Assembly: GCA_003526525.1 (NCBI GenBank)
Contig: DPVV01000141.1
Location: 1-8,356, forward strand
Origin: Lachnoclostridium phytofermentans
GTDB lineage: Bacteria; Bacillota; Clostridia; Lachnospirales; Lachnospiraceae
DNA length: 8,356 nt
Direction of reading: 5' to 3'
Positions 1 through 5,156 of the stretch are shown here, in pieces. A program made the position numbers and the translations under genes. A model generated the notes under the pieces. That model saw only the letters and a program-made list of their open reading frames with translations. It searched no databases and was not told the origin of the DNA. Numbering within the stretch: the stretch's first letter is position 1; each line of letters begins with the position of its first letter.

Positions 1-1142
1 AACCTGCCGGCACCATCTACGGTAGCGGCCTCATAAAGTTGCTGATCAATTCCCGAAATCGCGGCAACATAGATAATCGCACTCCATCCAAGTCCCTTCC
101 ACATTCCCCATGCTAACATCTTTAACCACATATGATTATTACTCATTAAGTAATTCACGCCATTATCTATAACGCCTAACTTAATTAGGATAGAGCTTAA
201 AAAACCATCTGTAGAAAAGATAGAAAAGGCAACCGCAAATACTAATACCCAGCTGATAAAATTTGGAATGGTTGTAATTGTTTGAATAAATCTTCGTAGA
301 CGAAGACTCTTAATCTCACATAAAAATATAGCAAATGCCATAGCACACCAACTGGTTGCAAGTCCTAAACCACTCATGGCCAGAGTATTTCTCAAAACCC
401 TTACGATATCTCCTCTAGTCGATTTATTTTGAAATAAATATGTAAACCACTTAAATCCAACGAATTTATCCAGAGATAAAGAATCACCTGCTTTATAATC
501 AAAGAAAGCATAGCGCCATCCGAACAATGGTAAATAAGAAAATACAAAGCAAAGAATAAGAAATGGCATGATTAATAAAAATAACTTATATTTGGTTTCC
601 ATTTCGTATTTTTCATTCTTATCTGGTTTTGGTAATAAAATTAATAAGAATATTGAGGTCAACAAAATAAGAACTGCAAGTACAATAAAAATAAGTAGAG
701 CATTGCTTTCCATTGGCTGAACCTTATCTGGATTGGAGGTCCCTTTGATATCAATTTGTGCCCACCGTATTCCATAAGCTCCTATTAAAGCTAGTACTGT
801 ACCAACTACATTAAGTATGTTACCTTGCTTTTTCATCTTAAGGCACCCTGGTGATAAGCATCCACCTACCGCACAAAGTATAAATCCAATACAGACTATC
901 ATGCTGGAAAGAAATAAAACTTGGGTAGTCATTGTCCCAACCCAACCCTTACTAAATGCCCTCCCAAAATTCTGGGTCAACCGTGAGTAAAAAAATCCAC
1001 TGGTGAATATAGATAAATTTTTACCAATTAATCCACTAATCCGTGAAGGATTAATTGCAGGAATGAATAGAAGAATCACACCTATGAGACTACTGATCAG
1101 TTGAATAAAATAAAGACTACTCGTAACTTTTTTTACCTTCAT
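1..1142 (-). CDS. Carbohydrate ABC transporter permease, LplB/YtcP-type, with long N-terminal membrane extension (partial, runs off left edge)
   Basis: This is an inner-membrane subunit of a binding-protein-dependent sugar importer. The ORF is open from the ATG at 1142 to the window edge, giving 380 visible residues. An AGGAG at 1153-1157 lies 10 nt upstream and supports the start. From about residue 184 it reads like the usual beginning of LplB-type permeases: a first membrane helix ending in FSYLPLFGWRYAFFDY, then RNTLAMS, TIPNFISWVL and WKGLGWSAIIYVAAISGID. The window cuts it inside the EAA loop (EAATVDGAG, residues 371-379), the contact site for the ATPase. Residues 1-183 are not part of the normal family. 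They hold about four hydrophobic segments (roughly 12-30, 73-95, 108-127, 147-171), a long first loop and a short loop with CLSPGC. The partner permease, binding protein and ATPase are outside the window. The substrate cannot be read from the sequence; LplB relatives often carry oligosaccharides. Confidence 0.9.
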   Translation of the reverse strand, partial: MKVKKVTSSLYFIQLISSLIGVILLFIPAINPSRISGLIGKNLSIFTSGFFYSRLTQNFGRAFSKGWVGTMTTQVLFLSSMIVCIGFILCAVGGCLSPGCLKMKKQGNILNVVGTVLALIGAYGIRWAQIDIKGTSNPDKVQPMESNALLIFIVLAVLILLTSIFLLILLPKPDKNEKYEMETKYKLFLLIMPFLILCFVFSYLPLFGWRYAFFDYKAGDSLSLDKFVGFKWFTYLFQNKSTRGDIVRVLRNTLAMSGLGLATSWCAMAFAIFLCEIKSLRLRRFIQTITTIPNFISWVLVFAVAFSIFSTDGFLSSILIKLGVIDNGVNYLMSNNHMWLKMLAWGMWKGLGWSAIIYVAAISGIDQQLYEAATVDGAGR

Positions 1143-1246
1143 ACTATTCTTTCTCCTGTCTGATAACAATTTTTCTGTTGTAAATCCCACTTAGTTACTG
1201 TTATTCGTATACTGAATAAACAAAATACACATATATAATTTTACAC

Positions 1247-1275
1247 TATACAATATGGAAATAATAGGTTATAAT
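1247..1275 (+). promoter_or_regulatory. Candidate promoter of the AraC-family gene
   Basis: A perfect TATAAT at 1270-1275 is preceded, after a 17-nt spacer, by TATACA at 1247-1252 (4 of 6 to the consensus -35). This would start transcription near 1282, about 70 nt before the ATG. The divergent spacer at 1143-1351 is very A/T-rich, so chance matches are likely. I could not find an equally good promoter for the leftward permease gene. Confidence 0.35.
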
Positions 1276-1351
1276 TGGTATAAAGGATGTCCTTTTTGGT
1301 ACGAAATTTTTTCGCTATTCATAACATTTTACAAAAATAGGTAGGTGTTCT

Positions 1352-2179
1352 ATGTCCAGCAATAGTAATAGTGTTTACAAATACTTAGGTAATACTGAAA
1401 AAGATGGAATCATTGCTTGTGGTTACATAACTAATCCATCGAACAATACGCAGGTTGAGGTGAAAAACCCCTATTACAGTTGCTTTATTGTTTTAAAAGG
1501 GAAAGGGGAATACAGTGATGAGTTTGGTCGAAAATACAAGCTATCTCCTGGAAAATTAGTTCAACGTTTGCCAGGAATCAGGCATAGCATTGTGATAAAT
1601 TCGAATATTCAATGGAAAGAATATTTTATAAGTTTTGGTTCAAGTACCTACTATGCTTTGTTATCCATGGGGCTGTTAGATCCGAATTTTCCAGTGCTAG
1701 ATTGTGTTATTTCAGAAGACACTCAAAATGAATTTGACGAATTGCTATCACTATTAGAACATGCTGAGAATCATATGTTATTTTTTATCTCCCAACAAAT
1801 GCAAAATTGTATTCTAAAGCTTCTTTCAAATACTCAAATTACAACTAGGCAAAAAAGAATAATTTCAAAAGCAAAGGACTTATTAAGTAGTAATTTAAAT
1901 GTAAATTATACAGAACGTGACATAGCTGATATCCTAGGAGTTGGGTACGAAAATTTTCGTAAAACTTTCAGGAAAGATGTTGGAATTTCTCCTATGGTTT
2001 ATCGCAATCAGCAACGAATGTATGCTGCAAAAACGATGTTACTTAGTGAATTAACAACCGCAGAAATTGGCGAGCGTCTCGGTTATACCGATGCATTTAC
2101 TTTCTCCAAACAATTTAAAAAACACTGCGGAGTCTCTCCTAGTGTTTTTAAAAAGGAGAATATTAAACAAGTATTTTAA
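1352..2179 (+). CDS. AraC/XylS-family transcriptional regulator
   Basis: This is a 275-residue DNA-binding regulator with the standard length and layout of AraC proteins. Residues about 10-95 form a cupin-like sensing domain (for example CFIVLKGKGEY, LSPGKLVQRLPGIRH). Residues about 165-270 form the double helix-turn-helix domain. The first unit is around 187-214 (RDIADILGVGYENFRKTF then GISP). The second is around 236-264 (AEIGERLGYTDAFTFSKQF then GVSP) and carries the AraC signature. The ATG follows TAGGTAGGTG, a modest Shine-Dalgarno at about 1338-1347. It is transcribed divergently from the LplB-type permease across a 209-bp spacer, which is the common arrangement for a regulator controlling the adjacent sugar-uptake cluster. 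That target and any sugar ligand are inferences. The gene ends before a strong terminator at 2291. Confidence 0.93.
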   Translation: MSSNSNSVYKYLGNTEKDGIIACGYITNPSNNTQVEVKNPYYSCFIVLKGKGEYSDEFGRKYKLSPGKLVQRLPGIRHSIVINSNIQWKEYFISFGSSTYYALLSMGLLDPNFPVLDCVISEDTQNEFDELLSLLEHAENHMLFFISQQMQNCILKLLSNTQITTRQKRIISKAKDLLSSNLNVNYTERDIADILGVGYENFRKTFRKDVGISPMVYRNQQRMYAAKTMLLSELTTAEIGERLGYTDAFTFSKQFKKHCGVSPSVFKKENIKQVF

Positions 2180-2290
2180 TTTTATCAAATTTATCAATTA
2201 TGACTATCAAGACAAAAAAATGAACCTCGCAAACTTTACTTTCATAAACAATTAAAATACGCTTTGCAAACATTTATTTGTCACGAAGTA

Positions 2291-2325
2291 AGAAGGAGGG
2301 TTTCCCCTCCTTCTAATTTGTAGTT
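2291..2325 (+). terminator. Intrinsic terminator after the AraC-family gene
   Basis: A perfect 10-bp stem (AGAAGGAGGG at 2291-2300 with CCCTCCTTCT at 2305-2314) closes a 4-nt loop and is followed by a weak T-rich run (AATTTG, then TAGTTAT). It sits between two convergent genes, the regulator ending at 2179 and the DUF503 gene ending at 2409, so it may serve both. The remainder of 2180-2408 shows nothing else recognisable. Confidence 0.75.
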
Positions 2326-2408
2326 ATATAGTTTAGTAATATTAAGAATTCAGACTTTGAATACCTCTGCTTAATTACCAAAGTTTTGTTTTAGCTTGAT
2401 TTTATTCT

Positions 2409-2690
2409 CTATCTTAATTCTTTTTCTATATTGGTAATCTCTGCCTCTGTATTATCTTCAATAAATTGGATTACATTCTCAATCACACTATCTGCTAAGG
2501 ATGCAACACCAGTAACGCAAGCCACTGCAATTACAATCGTTTGATGAATATCTTGTTCCTCAATCTCAACAACGGAAACATTAAAATGATTTCTTATCTT
2601 CGCACACAAACTCTTTACAATCATACGTTTTTCCTTTAAGGAATGTACCCAAGATGCATACAATGTTATTTTTACAGTTCCTATAAACAT
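2409..2690 (-). CDS. DUF503 family protein (YlxP-like)
   Basis: This small conserved protein has 93 residues from the chosen start, matching the usual 90-95 of DUF503. It opens MFIGTVKITLYASWVHSLKEK, and the SLKEKR motif near the N-terminus (residues 17-22) is the family hallmark. It ends with an acidic helix. An upstream in-frame ATG at 2705 would add five residues, but it has no properly spaced Shine-Dalgarno, whereas the ATG at 2690 has GGGAG 8 nt upstream. I therefore prefer 2690. In many Firmicutes ylxP lies between infB and rbfA and is assumed to have a role connected with ribosomes; its biochemical function is not firmly known. Here it stands alone after a string of gene remnants, so it could be a second, displaced copy. 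No frameshift or stop interrupts it. Confidence 0.85.
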   Translation of the reverse strand: MFIGTVKITLYASWVHSLKEKRMIVKSLCAKIRNHFNVSVVEIEEQDIHQTIVIAVACVTGVASLADSVIENVIQFIEDNTEAEITNIEKELR

Positions 2691-2735
2691 ATCGTAATCT
2701 CCCATTACCTGATATAATTCATTACCCTCTCTCTA

Positions 2736-2813
2736 CTATACACAGTTTCTTTTACAATATAACAAAACTTTGAATTCATTGATACCATTTTGATACATAC
2801 CAAATTGCATCAT
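2736..2813 (-). CDS. Short ORF with a perfect Shine-Dalgarno; unrecognised, possibly a gene remnant
   Basis: An AGGAGG at 2820-2825 overlaps the stop codon of the GNAT remnant and lies 6 nt before tandem ATG codons at 2808-2813. This opens a 25-codon frame beginning MMQFGMYQNGINEF and ending at tandem TAG codons. The ribosome site is as strong as any in the window, and its position suggests translational coupling to the upstream gene. I recognise no family. It could be the surviving head of a third deleted gene in this decaying strip, or a real small protein. The DUF503 reading frame begins 45 nt after its stop. Confidence 0.35.
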   Translation of the reverse strand: MMQFGMYQNGINEFKVLLYCKRNCV

Positions 2814-2823
2814 TTTCTTCCTC

Positions 2824-3051
2824 CTACATAGGTATCCTTTTAAATCGCTGTAGTGGATAATTCATCTCTGTGCAAAGTTCACCTTCCACAAACCCCATTT
2901 GTTGATAAAACTCTCTTGCTGCCCCACCTTTTTGATCCTCTTTTCGAAATGTTACTACGACAATTTCCTTCTCTTGATTAAGATTACACAACATTTCATT
3001 GACCAAACGTGTAGCAATTCCAGTGGTACTCTCCATCCCCAAGCTTATCAC
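2824..3051 (-). pseudogene. C-terminal half of a GNAT acetyltransferase (remnant)
   Basis: The frame encodes the second half of a GCN5-related N-acetyltransferase, the family that transfers acetyl from acetyl-CoA to amines. Recognisable parts are GIATRLVNEML (residues 11-21 of this frame), which is the tail of motif A, VVVTFRKEDQKGGAAREFYQQMGF (31-54), the alanine/tyrosine helix of motif B, and the C-terminal strand ending EMNYPLQRF. The first 80-100 residues of a normal GNAT are missing, including the start of the acetyl-CoA loop. Similarity begins at about 3021, directly where the NUDIX similarity stops in another frame. The GTG at 3051 and ATG at 3036 are probably not real starts because neither has a convincing ribosome site and the codons before GIA belong to the NUDIX side. 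I read it as one product of a deletion that joined two genes. Confidence 0.75.
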
Positions 3052-3136
3052 CGCGACGATGTTTTTTCCCTATTAAATTCCGATTCTTATCATAAAGATC
3101 GAAGTATTCCTCGTACCTTTCACTCTCTTTTTCCAT
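2996..3136 (-). pseudogene. N-terminal fragment of a NUDIX hydrolase, joined to the GNAT remnant
   Basis: An ATG at 3134-3136, with AGGAG at 3143-3147 and a 6-nt spacer, begins MEKESERYEEYFDLYD, then KNRNLIGKKHRRGD, then KLGDGEYH. This resembles the first 35-40 residues of NUDIX hydrolases of the MutT/Idi-like kind, in which the H-R-G motif and a GEYH or GAYH precede the first core strand. Resemblance ends at about 3023. After that the frame reads eight unrelated residues and stops at 2996-2998, while a different frame becomes GNAT. The Nudix box itself (GX5EX7REUXEEXGU) is absent, so the product cannot be an active hydrolase. The intact translation start suggests the fragment may still be translated as a 46-residue peptide. 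The identification rests on a short segment and is therefore moderate. Confidence 0.65.
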
Positions 3137-3201
3137 AGAAGGCTCCTTTTCTAATTCTCTAAGTTTTCTGAAGCATTTCTTTATTAGCTATTGATTAACT
3201 T

Positions 3202-3210
3202 ATTTTAGCA
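3202..3210 (-). promoter_or_regulatory. Candidate extended -10 promoter for the NUDIX/GNAT remnant
   Basis: On the minus strand TGC directly precedes TAAAAT (-10 at 3202-3207, TG at 3209-3210). This is the TGn extended -10 form common in low-GC Gram-positives, and it lies about 65 nt before the remnant's ATG. No good -35 is visible. The surrounding 3137-3304 gap holds nothing else I can name apart from three short GTCAAA copies. Confidence 0.3.
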
Positions 3211-3304
3211 AAATTAATGATAGAATGGTAGTCTTATTATGAACTAAGTTAAACACATAAAACGCGTCAAACGAGCTCAGAAAACCTGTCAAAAGTGTCA
3301 AACT

Positions 3305-3538
3305 CTACATTTCTTCTGGACAATCAATACCCAATAATCCCATAGCATCTTTTATAGTTTTTTGTGTAAGTTCTACAGCAATCAAACGTGCATCCCTTAA
3401 GTTTTCATCTGCATTTAGAATATTGCACTCATGGTAAAACTTATTAAATGCAGTAGATAATAAAATCGTATATCGAGCAATCACAGAGGGTTCAAATCGG
3501 TTCGCTGCTTCATAATTTCTTAAACTTCCGATTTCCAA
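3305..3538 (-). pseudogene. argS: 3' remnant of an arginyl-tRNA synthetase gene
   Basis: The 77 codons match the end of the DALR anticodon-binding domain of class I arginyl-tRNA synthetase: EPSVIARY (residues 16-23), FNKFYHEC (31-38), the DARL stretch (49-52) and the terminal LGIDCPEEM. Full-length bacterial ArgS is about 550-590 residues, so more than 85 percent is missing, including the HIGH and KMSKS-type catalytic motifs. The frame has no plausible start: its first possible start codon is a TTG at 3538 lying just after the T-run of a terminator, with no Shine-Dalgarno. The natural stop is preserved. Upstream lies an arginine-codon leader peptide and attenuator, so head and tail of an argS locus seem to be preserved with the middle deleted. 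The cell must have a complete argS elsewhere. The spacing between SLRNY and EAANRFEPS also looks short for the family. Confidence 0.88.
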
Positions 3539-3540
3539 GA

Positions 3541-3597
3541 AAATAATAAAAAAGAACCCTAAAAGATTGCTATCATAGCAAAATCTAATACGGTTCT
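3541..3597 (-). terminator. Intrinsic terminator of the arginine leader (attenuator)
   Basis: On the minus strand AGAACC (3592-3597) pairs with GGTTCT (3553-3558). Inside, AGA/TCT and an uninterrupted TTGCTA/TAGCAA stem extend it around a 3-nt loop. A run of six T, then ATTATTT (3541-3552), follows directly. The element is a complete rho-independent terminator placed between the leader peptide and the argS remnant, not at the end of a gene, which is the position of an attenuator. Its 5' arm can alternatively pair with 3618-3630. Confidence 0.8.
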
Positions 3598-3675
3598 GAT
3601 GATAAGTCTAATAGTAACAGGACCGCATAGAAACAAGACGTACCTTTCTTGCAACTATGCGTTTCTTACGCTTCG

Positions 3676-3732
3676 TTACAAGAGCCTACGTCTGCATCTA
3701 CGTCTTAAACTATTGCGAAATCCCATTAACAT
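3676..3732 (-). CDS. Arginine-rich leader peptide of the argS attenuator
   Basis: This 18-codon ORF encodes MLMGFRNSLRRRCRRRLL. Seven codons specify arginine, six of them within an uninterrupted seven-codon cluster broken only by one Cys (CGC earlier, then AGA, CGT, AGA, TGC, AGA, CGT, AGG). AAGGA at 3742-3746 lies 9 nt before the ATG at 3732. An in-frame ATG at 3741 immediately follows that AAGGA, too close for it to serve, and would add MDN. An extreme bias to one amino acid, location directly after a promoter and ahead of a terminator, and the adjoining argS tail all fit a regulatory leader peptide whose translation senses Arg-tRNA. The peptide itself probably has no function. It is too short for normal gene finders. 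Confidence 0.7.
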   Translation of the reverse strand: MLMGFRNSLRRRCRRRLL

Positions 3733-3772
3733 ATTATCCATTCCTTTCCAAATATTTAAGTTAGTTTAGCAT

Positions 3773-3778
3773 ATTATA
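3773..3778 (-). promoter_or_regulatory. -10 element of the leader/argS promoter
   Basis: A perfect TATAAT on the minus strand lies about 27 nt before the leader's Shine-Dalgarno, giving a likely start near 3766. The -35 at the ideal distance (TACAAT, 3796-3801) is poor and overlaps the first of two tandem repeats at 3797-3832, which could mean that an activator or repressor acts there. Confidence 0.5.
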
Positions 3779-3796
3779 CTTTTTCTTGCAAGGGAA

Positions 3797-3832
3797 TTGT
3801 AATCTTGCGAACTAGTTGTATTCATGCGAATT
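3797..3832. repeat. Tandem imperfect direct repeat upstream of the leader promoter
   Basis: Two 17-bp units, TTGTAATCTTGCGAACT (3797-3813) and TTGTATTCATGCGAATT (3816-3832), agree at 14 of 17 positions with a 19-bp period. They cover the -35 region of the leader promoter and lie between it and the end of the downstream hydrolase gene at 3845. Two copies about two helical turns apart suit a dimeric DNA-binding protein. One half contains CATGAATA on the minus strand, reminiscent of half an ArgR box, but the second half does not fit. Confidence 0.45.
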
Positions 3833-3844
3833 CGTTTATATTTA

Positions 3845-4948
3845 TTATTTAACTGGCTTTAACTGAAACTTCATCATCACAGGATTATGATCCGAATATA
3901 AAAAACCATTGTCTATTGTTTCTATACTATTAAGCTCTACATTATCAGAGATTAAAAATCCATCCACCATCGTAACAAAAGAAGTTTCTTTGTTATATGG
4001 TGTATCCGCATTACGGCAGGATGGCGCTAACATTCCTCTCAATTCTTCAGATAATATATCATATGCAACCATAATACCGGATGGAAGTAGATTGGATGGA
4101 AATGGCTTTGCCCAATTTTCTTCCATCACAGGAGTGTGAAAGATGGATGGAGAATCACCTAACAAATCTTGATTAAAATCTCCTCCGCAGATAATATAAT
4201 TACCTGCTTCTAAATCACTCTTAATATCCTCGCTTAACATCTTTATCTGATTGTTTACAATACTTTCATCCTTAGTATATGCAGAAAGATGTACATTATA
4301 AAGACATAAGTATTTCCCATTCTCCACCATGATTCTTGATATTGTATAGCATCTGTCTAAATCAATAAGCTTATAAACAGAAGTATCAATCGGTAAACTG
4401 CGTCTTACTGAATCTATGATCGGAAACTTAGATATTGTACTCATCCCTGATTTCGTCTTCCCATGTGGCTCTAAAATTGGATAAATTAAATACGGAGAAT
4501 CGTAGTTAACTGCAAATGCTGAAGAGATATCATCAAATGCATCAAGTATCATCTCATTCTCATTCACTCCATAACTTCTCGTGGCCTTCAGATCTACTTC
4601 CTGTAAGAATATAAAATCTGTATCCTTACTCTTTATTACATCAATACTACCATTGATATTATCAATCGCTGCTTGCTTATTATATGCTCTAGAGTACTTT
4701 CCACCATCCATAAAGAAACTATAGTCTGAAGAATAAGCTCCAAAACCAATGTTATAGGTTAAAATAGAATACTCAGTATCTAAAGTCACATCCTGTTTTT
4801 TAGCCTTACCTTTTGTATAAACATTTAATTTTTGATTATCTTCAATTCTATGATAAGTTAGGAATACATAAGCAACATAACTTAAAATCACAGTGAAAAT
4901 AATACCAAGAACTATGCCTGCTATTTTCAATATTCTTACTATTCTCAT
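3845..4948 (-). CDS. Membrane-anchored endonuclease/exonuclease/phosphatase (EEP) superfamily hydrolase
   Basis: The 367-residue protein has one N-terminal membrane segment (about residues 8-31) followed by a single EEP domain, the metal-dependent phosphoesterase fold shared by DNase I, exonuclease III, inositol-phosphatases and sphingomyelinases. The conserved motifs are present in order: LTYNIGFG (63-70, first metal ligand Asn), FLQEVD (114-119, catalytic Glu117), NVHLSAY (218-224), GGDFN (255-259, Asp257 and Asn259), MVDG (327-330) and SDHNP (352-356, Asp353/His354). The basic N-terminus (MRIVRILK) and single helix suggest the enzyme domain faces outward. The start is taken at the ATG of 4948 because GGGAGGGG lies 11-15 nt upstream; an in-frame TTG at 4993 has no ribosome site. 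Substrate (nucleic acid, phospholipid or sugar phosphate) cannot be decided. It stands as a single gene with its own promoter. Confidence 0.88.
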   Translation of the reverse strand: MRIVRILKIAGIVLGIIFTVILSYVAYVFLTYHRIEDNQKLNVYTKGKAKKQDVTLDTEYSILTYNIGFGAYSSDYSFFMDGGKYSRAYNKQAAIDNINGSIDVIKSKDTDFIFLQEVDLKATRSYGVNENEMILDAFDDISSAFAVNYDSPYLIYPILEPHGKTKSGMSTISKFPIIDSVRRSLPIDTSVYKLIDLDRCYTISRIMVENGKYLCLYNVHLSAYTKDESIVNNQIKMLSEDIKSDLEAGNYIICGGDFNQDLLGDSPSIFHTPVMEENWAKPFPSNLLPSGIMVAYDILSEELRGMLAPSCRNADTPYNKETSFVTMVDGFLISDNVELNSIETIDNGFLYSDHNPVMMKFQLKPVK

Positions 4949-5001
4949 ACGGAATAATTCCCCTCCCAATTCGTTATGTATTTTGATTAACAATTATATT
5001 T

Positions 5002-5030
5002 ATTATAATCGATAAAACAAAATACGTAAA
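5002..5030 (-). promoter_or_regulatory. Promoter of the EEP hydrolase gene
   Basis: On the minus strand TTTACG (5025-5030) and TATAAT (5002-5007) are separated by exactly 17 nt, about 55 nt before the ATG at 4948. A second TATAAT at 4993-4998 lies closer. This supports independent transcription and the shorter start. Confidence 0.5.
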
Positions 5031-5076
5031 CAAAAATTGAGTTCTACTTAACAACATTACCTGCAACATTTAACAC

Positions 5077-5134
5077 AATAGTATGTTTTTCTATAAGAGA
5101 GCATGCTAGCCTCTTTATAGAAAAATATACTATT
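5077..5134. repeat. Long near-perfect inverted repeat
   Basis: Arms at 5077-5099 and 5111-5134 match over 23 bp with one substitution and one single-base bulge, around an 11-nt loop that itself holds AGCATGCT. The substitution is a G:U pair if the plus strand is transcribed and an A:C mismatch on the minus strand. The hairpin lies 23 nt beyond the stop of the DUF1801 gene and could mark its 3' end, but no T-run follows in either direction because the T5 and A5 runs are inside the stem. It might be a terminator variant, an mRNA end stabiliser or a copy of a dispersed repeat. Confidence 0.75.
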
Positions 5135-5156
5135 CTCTTTCTTAAAATATAGGTAA

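Larger units (their letters stand above)
3541..3732 (-). promoter_or_regulatory. Arginine-responsive ribosome-mediated attenuator of argS (proposed)
   Basis: The leader RNA contains four sets of complementary segments. Segment A inside the Arg codons (AAGACGTA, 3699-3706) and a second copy A' (AGACGTA within 3685-3693) can each pair with B (3635-3642). Segment C (3655-3661) pairs over 7 bp with C' (3624-3630) and encloses B, so A/B and C/C' exclude each other. The C' strand extended to 3618 can pair with the terminator's 5' arm (3585-3598) over about 13 bp with one mismatch, one wobble and one bulge, forming an antiterminator. Inferred logic: ribosomes stalled at scarce-Arg codons leave A' free to pair with B, so C' is free, the antiterminator forms and transcription continues. 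Ribosomes reaching the UAA cover A', C/C' forms, and transcription terminates. No T-box consensus (AGGGTGGNACCGCG) is present. Confidence 0.65.

Noticed and set aside
1143..1351. AraC operator or leftward promoter in the divergent spacer
   Set aside because: The spacer is so A/T-rich that many -10-like strings occur; no convincing inverted or direct repeat or paired -35/-10 for the leftward gene stood out.
2067..2255. 62-codon plus-strand ORF overlapping the end of the AraC gene
   Set aside because: It is out of frame with the clearly conserved second helix-turn-helix, and there is no Shine-Dalgarno.
2899..3138. 79-codon plus-strand ORF opposite the NUDIX/GNAT remnant
   Set aside because: It lies entirely antisense to recognisable coding remnants, has no ribosome site, and its composition is that of a mirrored frame.
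3266..3302. Three GTCAAA direct repeats (3266, 3288, 3297) as a regulatory site or CRISPR-like array
   Set aside because: They are only six bases long with irregular spacing in A/T-rich DNA; they are probably chance.
3553..3732. T-box riboswitch upstream of the argS remnant
   Set aside because: The conserved T-box sequence and a Stem I are not visible; the Arg-rich ORF and alternative stems fit leader-peptide attenuation better.
3909..4139. 76-codon plus-strand ORF inside the EEP hydrolase gene
   Set aside because: It is antisense to the conserved GGDFN to SDH region of the hydrolase and matches nothing recognisable.
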